From: a virus
IMG/VR virus record: IMGVR_UViG_3300029319_000146
Coordinates: 1-39,319 of that record
Direction: 5' to 3' (one strand)
DNA length: 39,319 nucleotides
Under the pieces are notes generated by a model that worked only from the letters and a program-made list of their open reading frames with translations, was not told the DNA's origin and did not search any database. Positions 21,261 to 31,697 of this stretch are shown here, piece by piece. The translations under genes and the position numbers were made by a program. Positions within the stretch are counted from its first letter, which is position 1, and the number at the start of each line of letters is the position of its first letter.

Positions 21261-24200
21261 TTAGTTCCCCTGTTGTGGTTCTTGTTCGTCGCCACCAAAG
21301 TCGAATAGGTCTATGCCTTCGCTAACAGTTGTCGCAGCAACGACTCCTGCCTCTACGAAATTTTCACCCATATTAGTGACGAGTTCTTCAAAGTTCAATC
21401 CGAGATATGCAGCTTCCGAAATGAGAAACGTCGTAACCTGCGTAGAAAAAGTATCGAGTTCTTTTTTTGTCATGTCTTTCGGAAACTCGATAAATCTGTG
21501 CATCAATTCTGCGGCGTTCTCATCAACAGCAGCGAGTTTCATCATGTCGATGCCCGCTTGTGACGCCACAGCAACAGCGATTTCAGCGGCTACGTACTGA
21601 GGCGAAACCATACCACGACGTATGTTAAACGCTCGGGAGATGAGGCTGTTGACTCCGAACGGCTTGACAATCCCCTCTAAGCGAGGATCAAAATCGAGCG
21701 AAGTGTTCTTCATATTCATATACTGTGCAATATCTTTGATGTATTGCGCGTGATCATCGTCGAGTATTTCGGCTATATTATTGTAGGCTTTCTCGTTGTC
21801 TAAGAGCTTGAGAAGCTCACCGGGCTTCGTGTAGGTCAATCCTACTGACTCATTTCCAAAGAAACTATAGACAACATTTCCGGGTTGAGCCTGAAGTCCC
21901 CCCACTTCTTGTAGTGCATCTATGAGTAATTTCTTTATTCCGAGATCGATTACCTCGTCGATTTCAAACTCCACACCGTCGATGTCAACCGTGGTTTTAT
22001 CTGGATTGTTCCCGGAAAGAGCCACCCTAGCCTTTTCTTTTAAGGCAGCTATACCCTTCGTTGTTCCGTTTATCAAGTAGGTTGTTGCGAAGTCTGACCC
22101 ACTCTTAACTTTCGATCCACGAAGAAGCTGCCTCATACCTCTATCAGCAGCCTTGTCCCGCTTCTTGACGCTCTCTACTTGAGAGTCCACTTTCTTGGCG
22201 AAGTTCTGGAGATGTCCAACCGCTTCATCACGATACTTTTCGTTTGTTGTGATGAGTCGTTCGATAGACCTCTCCTCACTGACAATGCCTTCTAGGTCGA
22301 ATATTTTTACTTCGTAGTCCCGCCCCTTCGGGTTCTTGATCATTACAGTTGCTGCTTCTTCTACGAACGCCACGTTGTCCATATCCATAAATTCTAGGTA
22401 GTATCCGCCCGTTTCTTGCATCCGTTTAATTTCGTTTTGCACGGTTCGTGCCTCTTCAGACACGGCACCGACACGGAAGGGGGTAGTGTCGTCGAGTTTC
22501 TTAACAACGTCTGCTGCCCACACATCGTAGAAGAGTTCTTCCATCGAGCGTTTAAACGCAAAGAGACGCTTCATACTGTCTTCATCTCCGGCGTCAAAGA
22601 AGATGTTGCCGTCTACATCCCTATCACCGATTTCTGCGATGAGTTGGTGCATCATGCTCTGTAACTCACCCCGCTGAACGTCACTCGCACCGGGTTTTAG
22701 GGCTGCTTGAAATCTCTTGACTAAGGGATTGAGAAACGTAATCGGATCAGCATTTGCCTTGTAGCCGTAGCTAAATAGTTCACCGAAGAGACTAACCTCC
22801 TCATCAAACGCTTTTTCACGCTGCGCCTTAGTTCCGAACTGTCCGCTTATCTGTGCGCGACGTACCTTGTTGACAGGTCCGTCGTGACGATAGAATCTAT
22901 CAAACCACAGAGTCTTGTAAGTGTCAGCAGCCGCTTGCCACTTGTTAGCAAACTCCGGATGCTGTTTCGCTACAATTTCTGCTGCTCTATCGGCAAAACC
23001 GTGATAGAGCCGTGCGAGTTGTGGATTCTTGTTTGCAATGGCGTAGTCGTGGAAGGCGGACACAACGAGCATAACCTCTTGTGGTGTCGCTTTAAACGCC
23101 TTAAACTCGCCGCGTGACAACTTGAATCCGATCACGTCCATCAGGGTAGCATTTTCAGAAATGAAGTGTTCGCGTATGTTTCCGTTTTCGTCAGTCTTTG
23201 TACGGTGATGGGAAAGAAGATTCTTTAGGTCTTCCTCTGTGAAACGATCCATCGTGCGACGGGCCATATTCTCGAATACTTCACGAACACGTGATCCGAA
23301 TTTACCCCTGAATACTTCCGACTCTTCAGAAAAGAAGTCGCGAATCTGTGCCGATGAAACTGGCTTACCAAACTCGGCGTCACCCATGAAGGAGAACATT
23401 TCAGTAATCATGTCGGCTACATCGACAGTCTTACCTTCTTGTGCAAACTCCTCATCGAGTGAAATAAATCCTACACGAGCCTGATCTTGTGCGTTGTCGA
23501 GGTGATTTAACAGGGTAACTTCAGCCGTGCGCGCCCGCTCCAAGAGATCATCACGTGTGCCGCGAGATTGACGAAGAGCATCTGCTCGTGCGACGAGAGC
23601 TTCGTTTACGTTGGCACGGGCACGGTTGTAGTACGAACCTCTGTCTAAATTTTCTTTGATACCCTGTTGTACGTCAAACCCTACGTCGATTAGTCTATCG
23701 ATGACTTGTCCGTTGATGGGTATAGACGGATCACTAACTCCGAGTGTGACGATCTCTTCGATTCGATCACCGAGTATAGCAGCACTTCTATCCGCATCTG
23801 CCCCAGCGAGGTCTACAGCCTTTTGCATCGTATCGATGTAGTTTTCAATGTACTCTGCATCGTCCGGATCAAAGATGTTTTCTTTGAGCATACGCTTGAG
23901 ATTTTGAATGCCGAAGTTCGCCTGTGTGATGTTTTTATTCATCATCTCGGCGGCGGCTGCAGCTTCTTTTACCGACTTCTCACTCGACAGAGATACGACA
24001 CTAACCTTACTGAGGGCTAAGGCTTGTGCAGAACGCATCCATCCCAAGTTCGACATCGTAGCAAAGGATTCCTGAAATACTTTGAGTGCTTTGCCTTGCT
24101 TCTCTACGGGCATAGCACCGACAATTCTTTTCTGGAGTTTCTTGTACGTTTCGATACTATTGAGTACCATGCCCCTCGACTCATCGTCTAGGACACTAGC

Positions 24201-26306
24201 TAACTTTTTGACGTACTGAAGACTACGGTATTCTTTGTACGAAAGGCGACTACCTCGCTCTGATTCTAGACGTTTTATATACGTGCGGAGGTCTGCATCA
24301 GTCAACGTACCAGTGAAGAGGTTAGGATTGTCTAGTATAAAATCCGCACCTACGTTTAGGAAACTCTCCATTCTTGCAGCAGAAGCGCCTACGATATCTC
24401 CGGCAAACTTATAGTTTATATACGCTCCCAAGCGGCCTAATCCGCCTAAGCCTATGATAGAATTCGGACCCGCTACAAAGTATGCAAGTGCGCCCATCCC
24501 CTCTGCAGCGATGCGATCCCCACCACCTAAAAATCCTGTGAGGTATTCTCCCGACATGTACTGGACAGTCGAGAGAGGTAAGGCCGTTGTGATTGTCGAT
24601 CTTAAAACCGGACGACCGTGCATCTGCAGCTTTGACAAGAACAGTTGATTTTGAAGTAAAGCCTGTCTCCTGTCCAAGTCTTGAATGTCTGCCTTGAGAG
24701 CTGCTGGAAGGATCGATGATCCACCCTTGAGATTGTGTTTCTTTAAAAGGTCGGCTTTATCTTTTTCTACTTTTGCGATTTCATCTACGATTCGACGGCT
24801 ACCTGCATCTGCCGCATCGAAATCGAGAGCCTCTGAAACCAACTTGAAATTAAACTTTCCGAGCTTGTTGTCAGCTTGGAGATATGCAATCTTTTCCCCG
24901 GTAGACATACTCGCCAGAATTCCTGCGAGTTCTTCATCCCCCTTTGTCAACTCATCGATACGGGCGTTGACCTTTTCGAGTTCTTTTTTAGATTTTGTGA
25001 CACGCCCCTTCAACAGCGGAGCCATGATCGTTACCGTATCTATTGTAGCTGCGAACCACTGCTTAGAATCCGAAAGGGTATTGTACGATTCTGTAGCGAT
25101 GAGTGCGGCTTGATCTTGAGATACAAACTCTCGGGGGTTTTTAGAACGTAGGGGTGCGCCGGTTGAGTCAGTTAAAGGAGTCAGAGTATCCGGATTGAGT
25201 AGCTGGGGATAGAGTATTTCTCTCGCACGTTCTGGATCGTCAGCAAACCTGCGTTCGACACGCTCTACGATAATATCGTTCATGTTTTCGTGGAGCAGTT
25301 GAACGCCCATCGGATCGAGGATCAGTTGTCGATAGCTTTCACGTAACGTCTCCCCGATAGGACGCCACTCATTCCACACCTCATCTAAGTCTTTGTCTCG
25401 AACGGTGTCGGGCAAAAACGTGTTACCTATATTGTACAGACCTGTCTCGACTGCTGTTGCAATAGCCATCGGCACAATGTCGAGGACCATGTCCCCTGCA
25501 AAAAACGCCGCGCCTGTAAACATCTGCTCGTCGAATTTTGTTATGAGCAAGCTGCCAAGTTCATTCGTGGTGATCCCGCCGAGAAGCTCCTCCTCGATGA
25601 CGCCAATGTCTCGGGGGTCCATGCCTTCGACATTCAATCGACCGCGTATAGACCTCATCACCGCACTTTCGTACCCGTGTTGGGTACGTTGTGCATCAAT
25701 CTGTGCAGTGTCACCCTCTGCAGCTTGCTCCATAGCCGCTGCGGTGGGTACGAATTGGCCTGTACCAAAAGCTGTCAAGCTAGTCTTAGGCTTGGTGATG
25801 TTGTAGTTAGCGAGAAGACCTTCTAGCTGCTTTTGTGCGCGTTGTGACTGCATGTTGTTAGGGTCACGCGCTGTTTTCAACATTCGTGCGAGAGTTTCGT
25901 TACTTACCCCCGCAACAGAAGGAGCGTTGCCCGTCTCGATGAGTCGAGCAAACGTATTAAAGTCTATATCCCCCCGCTGTGTTTCGAGGCTTTCTGTCAT
26001 GCCCTCGCCGAGAGTTTCACCCGGTGCGTACTGGACATCTGCTCCTGTGCGAGAATCGACAGGCACGTCGAGGATACCGGCACGACCTAGAGCCTGTCCG
26101 GGGGCTTTGAGAAGCTCTCTTGCCGTGCCAGAACCGGGTACGCTAGGCGGTATAGTTGTCGCCTCTTCGATAGCGGCGGTTCCCTCACGAATAGCCTTCA
26201 CGGTTTCTTGCCCGGACGTATCTACAATCTCCACAGGTTTATCCGGCTTGGGTAGCACAGGCTGGAGAATCGTATCTTTTTCTGCGTTTTCGACCGCAAC
26301 TGCCAT
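21261..26306 (-). CDS. large internal virion (ejection) protein
   Basis: 1681 residues, the largest gene here and comparable in size and place to T7 gp16. It is mostly helical with coiled-coil stretches, and has hydrophobic segments around residues 270-300 (FFAGDMVLDIVPMAIATAV) and 610-650 (ALAYFVAGPNSIIGLGGLG). The C-terminal region, AFNIRRGMVSPQYVAAEIA, resembles the ends of internal proteins in other marine podoviruses. In T7 such proteins leave the head and form a channel across the cell envelope for DNA entry. No lytic transglycosylase motif was found. The start overlaps the upstream stop as TGATG. Confidence 0.75.
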   Translation of the reverse strand: MAVAVENAEKDTILQPVLPKPDKPVEIVDTSGQETVKAIREGTAAIEEATTIPPSVPGSGTARELLKAPGQALGRAGILDVPVDSRTGADVQYAPGETLGEGMTESLETQRGDIDFNTFARLIETGNAPSVAGVSNETLARMLKTARDPNNMQSQRAQKQLEGLLANYNITKPKTSLTAFGTGQFVPTAAAMEQAAEGDTAQIDAQRTQHGYESAVMRSIRGRLNVEGMDPRDIGVIEEELLGGITTNELGSLLITKFDEQMFTGAAFFAGDMVLDIVPMAIATAVETGLYNIGNTFLPDTVRDKDLDEVWNEWRPIGETLRESYRQLILDPMGVQLLHENMNDIIVERVERRFADDPERAREILYPQLLNPDTLTPLTDSTGAPLRSKNPREFVSQDQAALIATESYNTLSDSKQWFAATIDTVTIMAPLLKGRVTKSKKELEKVNARIDELTKGDEELAGILASMSTGEKIAYLQADNKLGKFNFKLVSEALDFDAADAGSRRIVDEIAKVEKDKADLLKKHNLKGGSSILPAALKADIQDLDRRQALLQNQLFLSKLQMHGRPVLRSTITTALPLSTVQYMSGEYLTGFLGGGDRIAAEGMGALAYFVAGPNSIIGLGGLGRLGAYINYKFAGDIVGASAARMESFLNVGADFILDNPNLFTGTLTDADLRTYIKRLESERGSRLSYKEYRSLQYVKKLASVLDDESRGMVLNSIETYKKLQKRIVGAMPVEKQGKALKVFQESFATMSNLGWMRSAQALALSKVSVVSLSSEKSVKEAAAAAEMMNKNITQANFGIQNLKRMLKENIFDPDDAEYIENYIDTMQKAVDLAGADADRSAAILGDRIEEIVTLGVSDPSIPINGQVIDRLIDVGFDVQQGIKENLDRGSYYNRARANVNEALVARADALRQSRGTRDDLLERARTAEVTLLNHLDNAQDQARVGFISLDEEFAQEGKTVDVADMITEMFSFMGDAEFGKPVSSAQIRDFFSEESEVFRGKFGSRVREVFENMARRTMDRFTEEDLKNLLSHHRTKTDENGNIREHFISENATLMDVIGFKLSRGEFKAFKATPQEVMLVVSAFHDYAIANKNPQLARLYHGFADRAAEIVAKQHPEFANKWQAAADTYKTLWFDRFYRHDGPVNKVRRAQISGQFGTKAQREKAFDEEVSLFGELFSYGYKANADPITFLNPLVKRFQAALKPGASDVQRGELQSMMHQLIAEIGDRDVDGNIFFDAGDEDSMKRLFAFKRSMEELFYDVWAADVVKKLDDTTPFRVGAVSEEARTVQNEIKRMQETGGYYLEFMDMDNVAFVEEAATVMIKNPKGRDYEVKIFDLEGIVSEERSIERLITTNEKYRDEAVGHLQNFAKKVDSQVESVKKRDKAADRGMRQLLRGSKVKSGSDFATTYLINGTTKGIAALKEKARVALSGNNPDKTTVDIDGVEFEIDEVIDLGIKKLLIDALQEVGGLQAQPGNVVYSFFGNESVGLTYTKPGELLKLLDNEKAYNNIAEILDDDHAQYIKDIAQYMNMKNTSLDFDPRLEGIVKPFGVNSLISRAFNIRRGMVSPQYVAAEIAVAVASQAGIDMMKLAAVDENAAELMHRFIEFPKDMTKKELDTFSTQVTTFLISEAAYLGLNFEELVTNMGENFVEAGVVAATTVSEGIDLFDFGGDEQEPQQGN

Positions 26307-28522
26307 CAGATGTTTTTCCCTGTATTTGGAAGATATATTGTAGGCATTTCAGGCATCAAGTCACCCCTGTTTAACATGTCGATAATTTCGTTATCTGTCA
26401 CGGGCATATGGTCATTATCTATCCATTCGCCGTTGCCCTGCGGGAGATATTTCTTTCCGCCGTACATTACGCTTCCACCAAATTCGTCGTCCATAAACAC
26501 AGGAGTTGATGCCTTTTCCATATCCCGCTGTAGCGAACCGGCACCCACATATCCTGCGGCCTTGCTCAACTCGTTGAGAGCGTGTGCGCCGTGAATACGG
26601 AGTTTGTCCACGTACGTGGCTTCAGAGGTAGACCCGGCAAACGGAGCTATAAGGCTATACCTATCTTTCTGGAATTCGAATTCTCTGATGGCAACTTGAA
26701 TTTTTACTTGCATAGCTGCGGGTGTGTCTAGGTTGCCCGAAAGTCTTTGGAGCATCTGATCAACGTCTTGGTTCGACAAGCGACCCGACGGATCAGCGGC
26801 ACGAGCCATAGCAAAGGCGAGAGAGATACGCAGAGATTCGAACTCTGCATACATGTTGCCCATTTCTTGCATCGTCATGCCGCCGTCTGTTCCGTTCCTC
26901 ACGCGACGTGCGTGAGCGGCTTCACCGTTCTCACGTGCCTGTTGAATTTTTGCGTCGAGACCCGACAAATACGAGGTAGTCATAAAGTCTTGTTCGAGTC
27001 TTGCTCGCTCTACGTAACCCTCTTCGTAAGCTGCGGCGAATGCAGCTTGATCAGTTTCGTTATCGATAACGACAGTATTTTTATAATTACTCACGACCAC
27101 ATCAGAGGTGAGGCTTGTATATACGTTCGCTGAAGCGTCTCGCTCGGAGCCGATAAAGAATCCGAAAATATCTCTTACCGTAGCCAAGCCTTTTGCAAAC
27201 TTGTACACAACAGGGGCCGTCTCAAAAGACTGTGATACATCGAGAAGTTTTCCGAGTCCGATTTGGTCGCTGAGAACCTTGTCCATCGCCTCCTGAATCT
27301 TGACAATTTCTTGCATGTCTTTGCCGGTTGCTTCGAGACCAAAGTTCACTTTGGCTGCGTAGAGTTCTGCGGTGAAGAACGGCTCGTCAGACGGTCGGGT
27401 TCCCGGTATCTCGCCCCTATCTCCTACACGCGTTTTCTTTCTGAAAAGCTGTGGCTTGTGGAACATGCCCAAGATGAGCGCCATCTCTTGTACGCTGTCA
27501 GTTTTTGACCGCAAACTTTTTAAAACGTCCTCCGAACGTACCTCATCCATTGCTAGGGTAGCCATCGTCGTAGCATCAAAAAAGTCTGTATTTATGTCGT
27601 TTTCAACAGCCCATTCCATAGCGGTGTTAAACAGATTTAGTCGTCTATTTTGGGGTATGATTTTAGCGTATCTATAGTATCTTTTATTGAAGGCGACGGT
27701 GTCTTCCCGTTTAATGCCGAATGCTTCGTAGAGGGCGTTCATCACAGCTTGTTCAGCAGGGTTTTCTGCTTTAGGAATGACATTCACGATCATACCTTCG
27801 CCCGTGTCGTCTTCATTCGGCACTGCCGATTCCGCGCCGTCAATTTTTTTTGTGAGTCTAGTTCCGATAATATTCTCAGCGAGACCGAACTTTTCCGATA
27901 GAGACTGTGATAGTTGCACCACGTATCCGAATTTACCGAGATCAGGAAGTCCTGCACCTTGAGGTCGATCTCCAAATAATTCCGTAGCAAACACGCTGCC
28001 GTTGAGTTGTGCTAGTTGTTTTAGTTCATCTTTTACTTCGTCCGGTAATGCGTTAAACTTGTCCATGTCTTGTTGAAGTGCGACATTTAAACTTGTTATG
28101 TTCGCAGCGGCAGTAGCCAAGCTCGTCGGAGCTTTGACTGCAGTCGGAAACTGGTAATACGTCTTACCCTTGTAAGATATGACAGAGTCAGGATCGTACT
28201 CGTATTCGTCATCAGGCTTCGCCGTAGTTTCAAGCTGTCCGAGTAAGCCCGTTACATCTTCCTCTGTGATAACATCCGCGCCTCGTGTGCCGAACAAGTC
28301 GATCCCACCCTGCGCGTCGAGGTTCTGATATCCCCGCTGCACATAGTCCTGTATGACGCCGATATTTTTATTGTTGAAGTCGTCGCCCACACCTGCCGTA
28401 ATCAGCGCGGTGCTGAGTGCGTCTAAGCGCTCTCGCTCACTCTGACGACGTTCCATCTCACGTCCTATGTTTTGCGTGAAGCCCTGTACGAGTCCTGATG
28501 CAAGTGCGAAGCCGATACCCAT
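26306..28522 (-). CDS. internal virion protein
   Basis: 738 residues. It begins with a short hydrophobic/Gly segment (MGIGFALASGLVQGFTQNIG), then long helical, charged regions with no recognised enzyme motif. Size and place just before the 1681-residue protein match the T7 gp15 slot. It is probably a second component of the ejected core or tail-channel complex. The gene follows the upstream stop by three bases and overlaps the next start. Confidence 0.65.
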   Translation of the reverse strand: MGIGFALASGLVQGFTQNIGREMERRQSERERLDALSTALITAGVGDDFNNKNIGVIQDYVQRGYQNLDAQGGIDLFGTRGADVITEEDVTGLLGQLETTAKPDDEYEYDPDSVISYKGKTYYQFPTAVKAPTSLATAAANITSLNVALQQDMDKFNALPDEVKDELKQLAQLNGSVFATELFGDRPQGAGLPDLGKFGYVVQLSQSLSEKFGLAENIIGTRLTKKIDGAESAVPNEDDTGEGMIVNVIPKAENPAEQAVMNALYEAFGIKREDTVAFNKRYYRYAKIIPQNRRLNLFNTAMEWAVENDINTDFFDATTMATLAMDEVRSEDVLKSLRSKTDSVQEMALILGMFHKPQLFRKKTRVGDRGEIPGTRPSDEPFFTAELYAAKVNFGLEATGKDMQEIVKIQEAMDKVLSDQIGLGKLLDVSQSFETAPVVYKFAKGLATVRDIFGFFIGSERDASANVYTSLTSDVVVSNYKNTVVIDNETDQAAFAAAYEEGYVERARLEQDFMTTSYLSGLDAKIQQARENGEAAHARRVRNGTDGGMTMQEMGNMYAEFESLRISLAFAMARAADPSGRLSNQDVDQMLQRLSGNLDTPAAMQVKIQVAIREFEFQKDRYSLIAPFAGSTSEATYVDKLRIHGAHALNELSKAAGYVGAGSLQRDMEKASTPVFMDDEFGGSVMYGGKKYLPQGNGEWIDNDHMPVTDNEIIDMLNRGDLMPEMPTIYLPNTGKNI

Positions 28523-28525
28523 CGT

Positions 28526-29101
28526 TTACGATTCCTTCTTCTTCTTCGTTTTCTTTTTGGTGTTTTTCATCGTCATAAAGTTTTCTTCGGCAGGAGGTTG
28601 TGGCGTTTGCCCCCTGCGGATACCTTCATTGATAGACTCGCTCACGTAAGCAAACATAGCCGGGTTGTTTTCTTTCATCATTGCAAAGAATGTGGCATCA
28701 TCCATCTCGTCTTCGGTGAGAGCGTCGTTGTTTTCGAAGAGCCGATAGGGTATGTTCGCCTCTTCTGCCATGTTTGCAATGAAGATACCGAGCGGTCCCT
28801 TGATGAGCAAGCCTACGTCCGGAGAGAACCCACCCTCTTGGAAGGCTTGAAAAACGTACCCCTCGACGAGTGCCTCTACAGACGCACCGATCAGGAGTAG
28901 CTTTAACATTTCTTCGCGGACGTGCGGTACTTTGAGAGAATCTACGGCTCGACGTAGCACCTCTTCAGGGTTGACTTGTTCTTGCGGTTTACCCCACGGC
29001 CAACGCTCGTTGTCAGACGTGAGGCCGTAGCCCGGAGGAGCCATAGCAAACGGGTCTTTAGCTTCAATAGAGCCACGAGGAGGAAGGATTTCTTCAGCCA
29101 T
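28526..29101 (-). CDS. putative virion protein, lysine-rich tail
   Basis: 191 residues. Pro-rich N-terminus (MAEEILPPRGSIEAKDPFAM), helical middle including a moderately hydrophobic segment (VGLLIKGPLGIFIANMAEEA), and a C-terminal run of Lys (MKNTKKKTKKKKES). It starts at the stop of the upstream gene (TAATG). No family recognised; its place among internal virion genes suggests a structural role. Confidence 0.65.
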   Translation of the reverse strand: MAEEILPPRGSIEAKDPFAMAPPGYGLTSDNERWPWGKPQEQVNPEEVLRRAVDSLKVPHVREEMLKLLLIGASVEALVEGYVFQAFQEGGFSPDVGLLIKGPLGIFIANMAEEANIPYRLFENNDALTEDEMDDATFFAMMKENNPAMFAYVSESINEGIRRGQTPQPPAEENFMTMKNTKKKTKKKKES

Positions 29102-29553
29102 TATGCACTCGCTGTTTTTACGTTTATGTCACCCGGAGCATCGAGGACTAGCTTCGGGTCACGTCTCGGTCGAACGAGAAGAGGAGAAGCGTACTTCTGA
29201 GCGTAGTCACGGAACTGAGGATTAGTCGCATTAGCCTTCATGTTAGCCACTGCTGTCTGAACATCTACATTAGATTCTAACAAACGCTGTGCGGCTGCGA
29301 TACGACCTGCCTGACCTGAACCCCGAGAACCTAAGTCTATCTGTCCGAGAGAACGCGCTCTTGCTTCGGGGGGCATAGTAAATGGTGTGATGGCACCTTC
29401 TTTCATCTTTTTAGCTCCGGTAGCCATTAGAAACGAGTCGGCAAGGGATTTGCCCTGCCCACCACTCGCCTGTGATGATGCGGCTGGGCCACCGCCCGTT
29501 GCCGTAGCCAAGAGAAAAGGAGCTATCGCTGCTGCAAAATTTGTGAGAGACAT
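29101..29553 (-). CDS. putative internal virion protein (T7 gp14-like slot)
   Basis: 150 residues, starting MSLTNFAAAIAPFLLATATG: an Ala/Gly-rich hydrophobic N-terminus, then helical segments (SGQAGRIAAAQRLLESNVDV). T7-like phages carry a small protein with a hydrophobic N-terminus before the two large core proteins, and this gene occupies that slot. No sequence motif confirms it. Confidence 0.55.
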   Translation of the reverse strand: MSLTNFAAAIAPFLLATATGGGPAASSQASGGQGKSLADSFLMATGAKKMKEGAITPFTMPPEARARSLGQIDLGSRGSGQAGRIAAAQRLLESNVDVQTAVANMKANATNPQFRDYAQKYASPLLVRPRRDPKLVLDAPGDINVKTASA

Positions 29554-29557
29554 ATTA

Positions 29558-30910
29558 TCAAGTTCCTCTGTTTGCGTACCACAAAGCTAGCCAGTTGCCG
29601 ATACCGGCAGCTAACTGATCTTTTTGTTGCTGGCTATACAGAGACTTGGTGTTCGCAAACTCCATAGCCATTATACCGACCTCGTGCTGTCTTTGCAAGT
29701 ACGATTCGTTTTTCTGGAAGTTCCACGCGGCGTTGTCGCGGTATTTTTGCCACAGGTTGTTGAGGGCATTTTGACTCGCGGTAAACTGATTCTGTACGTT
29801 TATGCGGTTCGTTTCGTTTTGTACGGCAGTATCCGCAGTGTTGACTTGTCTGCGCCACTGTACGTTTGACTGATCGATGGCGTACTGCATATTTGCGTTG
29901 AACTTTTCGCGATTGTCACGCATCGCAGAGTTGAATTGTGATTGGGCGTTGATCTCACCTGCGTTAAACTGATCGACAGCAGCCGTGCGGTTAGCGTTCG
30001 CCGTCTCAACCTGCGATCCGAGTTCAGCAAAAAACTCTTCAACCTGTAACTCATTCTTTGCGTTAAACTGTTGGCGTGCGTTTTCTTCAGCAGAGTCTTT
30101 AAAGATTGCTTGTGTAAGAGCGTTGTACGAAAGTGTGTTTGCCTGCTGTTTTGCATCGAGGTTTTTAGTTTCGGTGGCGAGGAGAAGTTGTGCATTTGTT
30201 ACGGCACTCTGTAGTCGAGCGGACAGGTTTGCCTTGTCCATAGCGGCAATCTGAGCAGCGTTAGCGAGAGCAGTTTGCTGTTGATTATTGAGATTTTGTA
30301 GTTGGATCGTGGCATATTTTTGCGCGTCTTGTGCAGCAATAACAACGCCTGACTCCATGACAGCCTGTGTTATAGCCGCTGCAGCCATAGACGATGCACC
30401 CAAGCCACGAGCTTGCATGATACCCGCTACTTTACGCACTGCAGGAGCGGCGAAGGCGGGCATAGGCTTACCCTCTTCGATGCTACTCAGAAGCTCACCG
30501 AGTTGATACTGAACAGTAGCACGTTGATCGAGTTCTTGAGTGGCAGCAGTCGCTACTGCGCCCGGAGAGAGTGTACCCTCAACGCCTGTCATATCAACTT
30601 GAGGTGCTGCTGCAATTTGTTCGGCCTGTAGTCCCGTGACTTGAGGCGTAATCTGTTGAATAGGACCGATTTGCCCTAAGTCAGCCGGAGCAGCAGGGGC
30701 CGCGACTTCAATACCAGTGGTAGGAGCAATGGCGGTCGGGGCTACGACTTGTCCGGAAAGCTGTGCCCCTGTCGTTGTCTGTATCTCTCCTGTTTGCACC
30801 GTCGGACGTACCACATCGACTCGGGGTAACCCCGCTTGTTGTCCGGCAGCAATAGTGCCGATCTCGGTCATCAGGTCTGCGTCGGTGGATATCTTGTCTT
30901 GTTGAGCCAT
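29558..30910 (-). CDS. Ala/Gln-rich helical virion protein
   Basis: 450 residues. Residues 1-150 are rich in Thr, Val, Pro and Gln with low complexity. Residues 150-430 form long helices rich in Ala, Gln and Asn (LQNLNNQQQTALANAAQIAA), likely coiled coil. The C-terminus ends in an amphipathic LAAGIGNWLALWYANRG. Its location beside internal virion genes suggests a core or tail-associated component. No known domain. Confidence 0.65.
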   Translation of the reverse strand: MAQQDKISTDADLMTEIGTIAAGQQAGLPRVDVVRPTVQTGEIQTTTGAQLSGQVVAPTAIAPTTGIEVAAPAAPADLGQIGPIQQITPQVTGLQAEQIAAAPQVDMTGVEGTLSPGAVATAATQELDQRATVQYQLGELLSSIEEGKPMPAFAAPAVRKVAGIMQARGLGASSMAAAAITQAVMESGVVIAAQDAQKYATIQLQNLNNQQQTALANAAQIAAMDKANLSARLQSAVTNAQLLLATETKNLDAKQQANTLSYNALTQAIFKDSAEENARQQFNAKNELQVEEFFAELGSQVETANANRTAAVDQFNAGEINAQSQFNSAMRDNREKFNANMQYAIDQSNVQWRRQVNTADTAVQNETNRINVQNQFTASQNALNNLWQKYRDNAAWNFQKNESYLQRQHEVGIMAMEFANTKSLYSQQQKDQLAAGIGNWLALWYANRGT

Positions 30911-30912
30911 CT

Positions 30913-31125
30913 TTACCTAATTCCCATAAATACGGAGACGACCATAGCTACAACTAAAATCGTACTCCCCATGATCATCGCCTCTAGTCGCCACATACGC
31001 TTGTCCAAGCTGTCGAGTTTGCCATGCACCAACTCTCGGAACATGGCACACTCTTTCTCGTGCGCTTCTAGCTGCAACTGTGTTTTAGTTTCCTGTTCCA
31101 AGCGAGGCTCCTGTACCAGCTTCAT
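30913..31125 (-). CDS. coiled coil plus transmembrane protein, holin-like
   Basis: 70 residues: a charged helix (residues 5-48, with HEKECAMFRELVHGKLDSLD) followed by one C-terminal transmembrane helix (AMIMGSTILVVAMVVSVFMG). This layout matches XhlA-type haemolysin/holin accessory proteins of phages. It could be the holin or spanin-like component of lysis. No endolysin was recognised in the window, so its partner may be in the missing part. Confidence 0.5.
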   Translation of the reverse strand: MKLVQEPRLEQETKTQLQLEAHEKECAMFRELVHGKLDSLDKRMWRLEAMIMGSTILVVAMVVSVFMGIR

Positions 31126-31688
31126 TAGTCGATTGCACTCGGCCAGTCGCTAATAGGCGGATTGCCTGTGGGGTTACCATTGCTATCGACTGGCGTGTCG
31201 AATAGTGCTACAAACGCAGCGATATCACTAGCGCCATCTATTGCCGCTTCAATCTGACCGCTCTTGGTACGCACCGCTGCACGATAGGTAGTTACACTGC
31301 TAGGGATCGTAGTCGTGCTATCCTCTGCCTTGCGTATGACATACCAGTCAGTAGCCGCCAACAAGCTGCCAGCCGTTTCCTTCACACTGTTTTTCCAGAC
31401 TGTACGCAGTCCTTCGATGACAACTTGATTGCCATCTTCATCTAAGACGTTGTTGCCGTCTGCATCCGTAGCATTGACATCTACAAGACTCTTGGCAATC
31501 AAGTTGCCGCTGCCGTCTCTTCCGTGATAGAAGCGATTGTCGTATGGCTGGGGATCAGCAACTTCTGTCATGCCAGCGGCTTTCTTCTCCGCATCCGACC
31601 AGTTCATCCAGTTCGATGGATGCTTTACACCGCTGCTGTCTGTCCACGATTTACCGGCCCTAATGGTGATGCCGTTGTACTGCCACAT
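31125..31688 (-). CDS. possible tail-fibre accessory/assembly protein
   Basis: 187 residues with AGGAGA before the ATG. The N-terminus, MWQYNGITIRAGKSWTDSSG, looks beta-rich; the C-terminal part, LLAATDWYVIRKAEDSTTTI then TTYRAAVRTKSGQI, resembles the end of tail-fibre assembly proteins. It directly follows the receptor-binding genes in the operon, where assembly factors are usual. Family membership is uncertain. Confidence 0.5.
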   Translation of the reverse strand: MWQYNGITIRAGKSWTDSSGVKHPSNWMNWSDAEKKAAGMTEVADPQPYDNRFYHGRDGSGNLIAKSLVDVNATDADGNNVLDEDGNQVVIEGLRTVWKNSVKETAGSLLAATDWYVIRKAEDSTTTIPSSVTTYRAAVRTKSGQIEAAIDGASDIAAFVALFDTPVDSNGNPTGNPPISDWPSAID

Positions 31689-31697
31689 TTAGGTCTC

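Noticed and set aside
21261-26306. Lytic transglycosylase domain in the largest virion protein, as in T7 gp16
   Set aside because: I did not find a recognisable catalytic Glu motif in the N-terminal or other parts.
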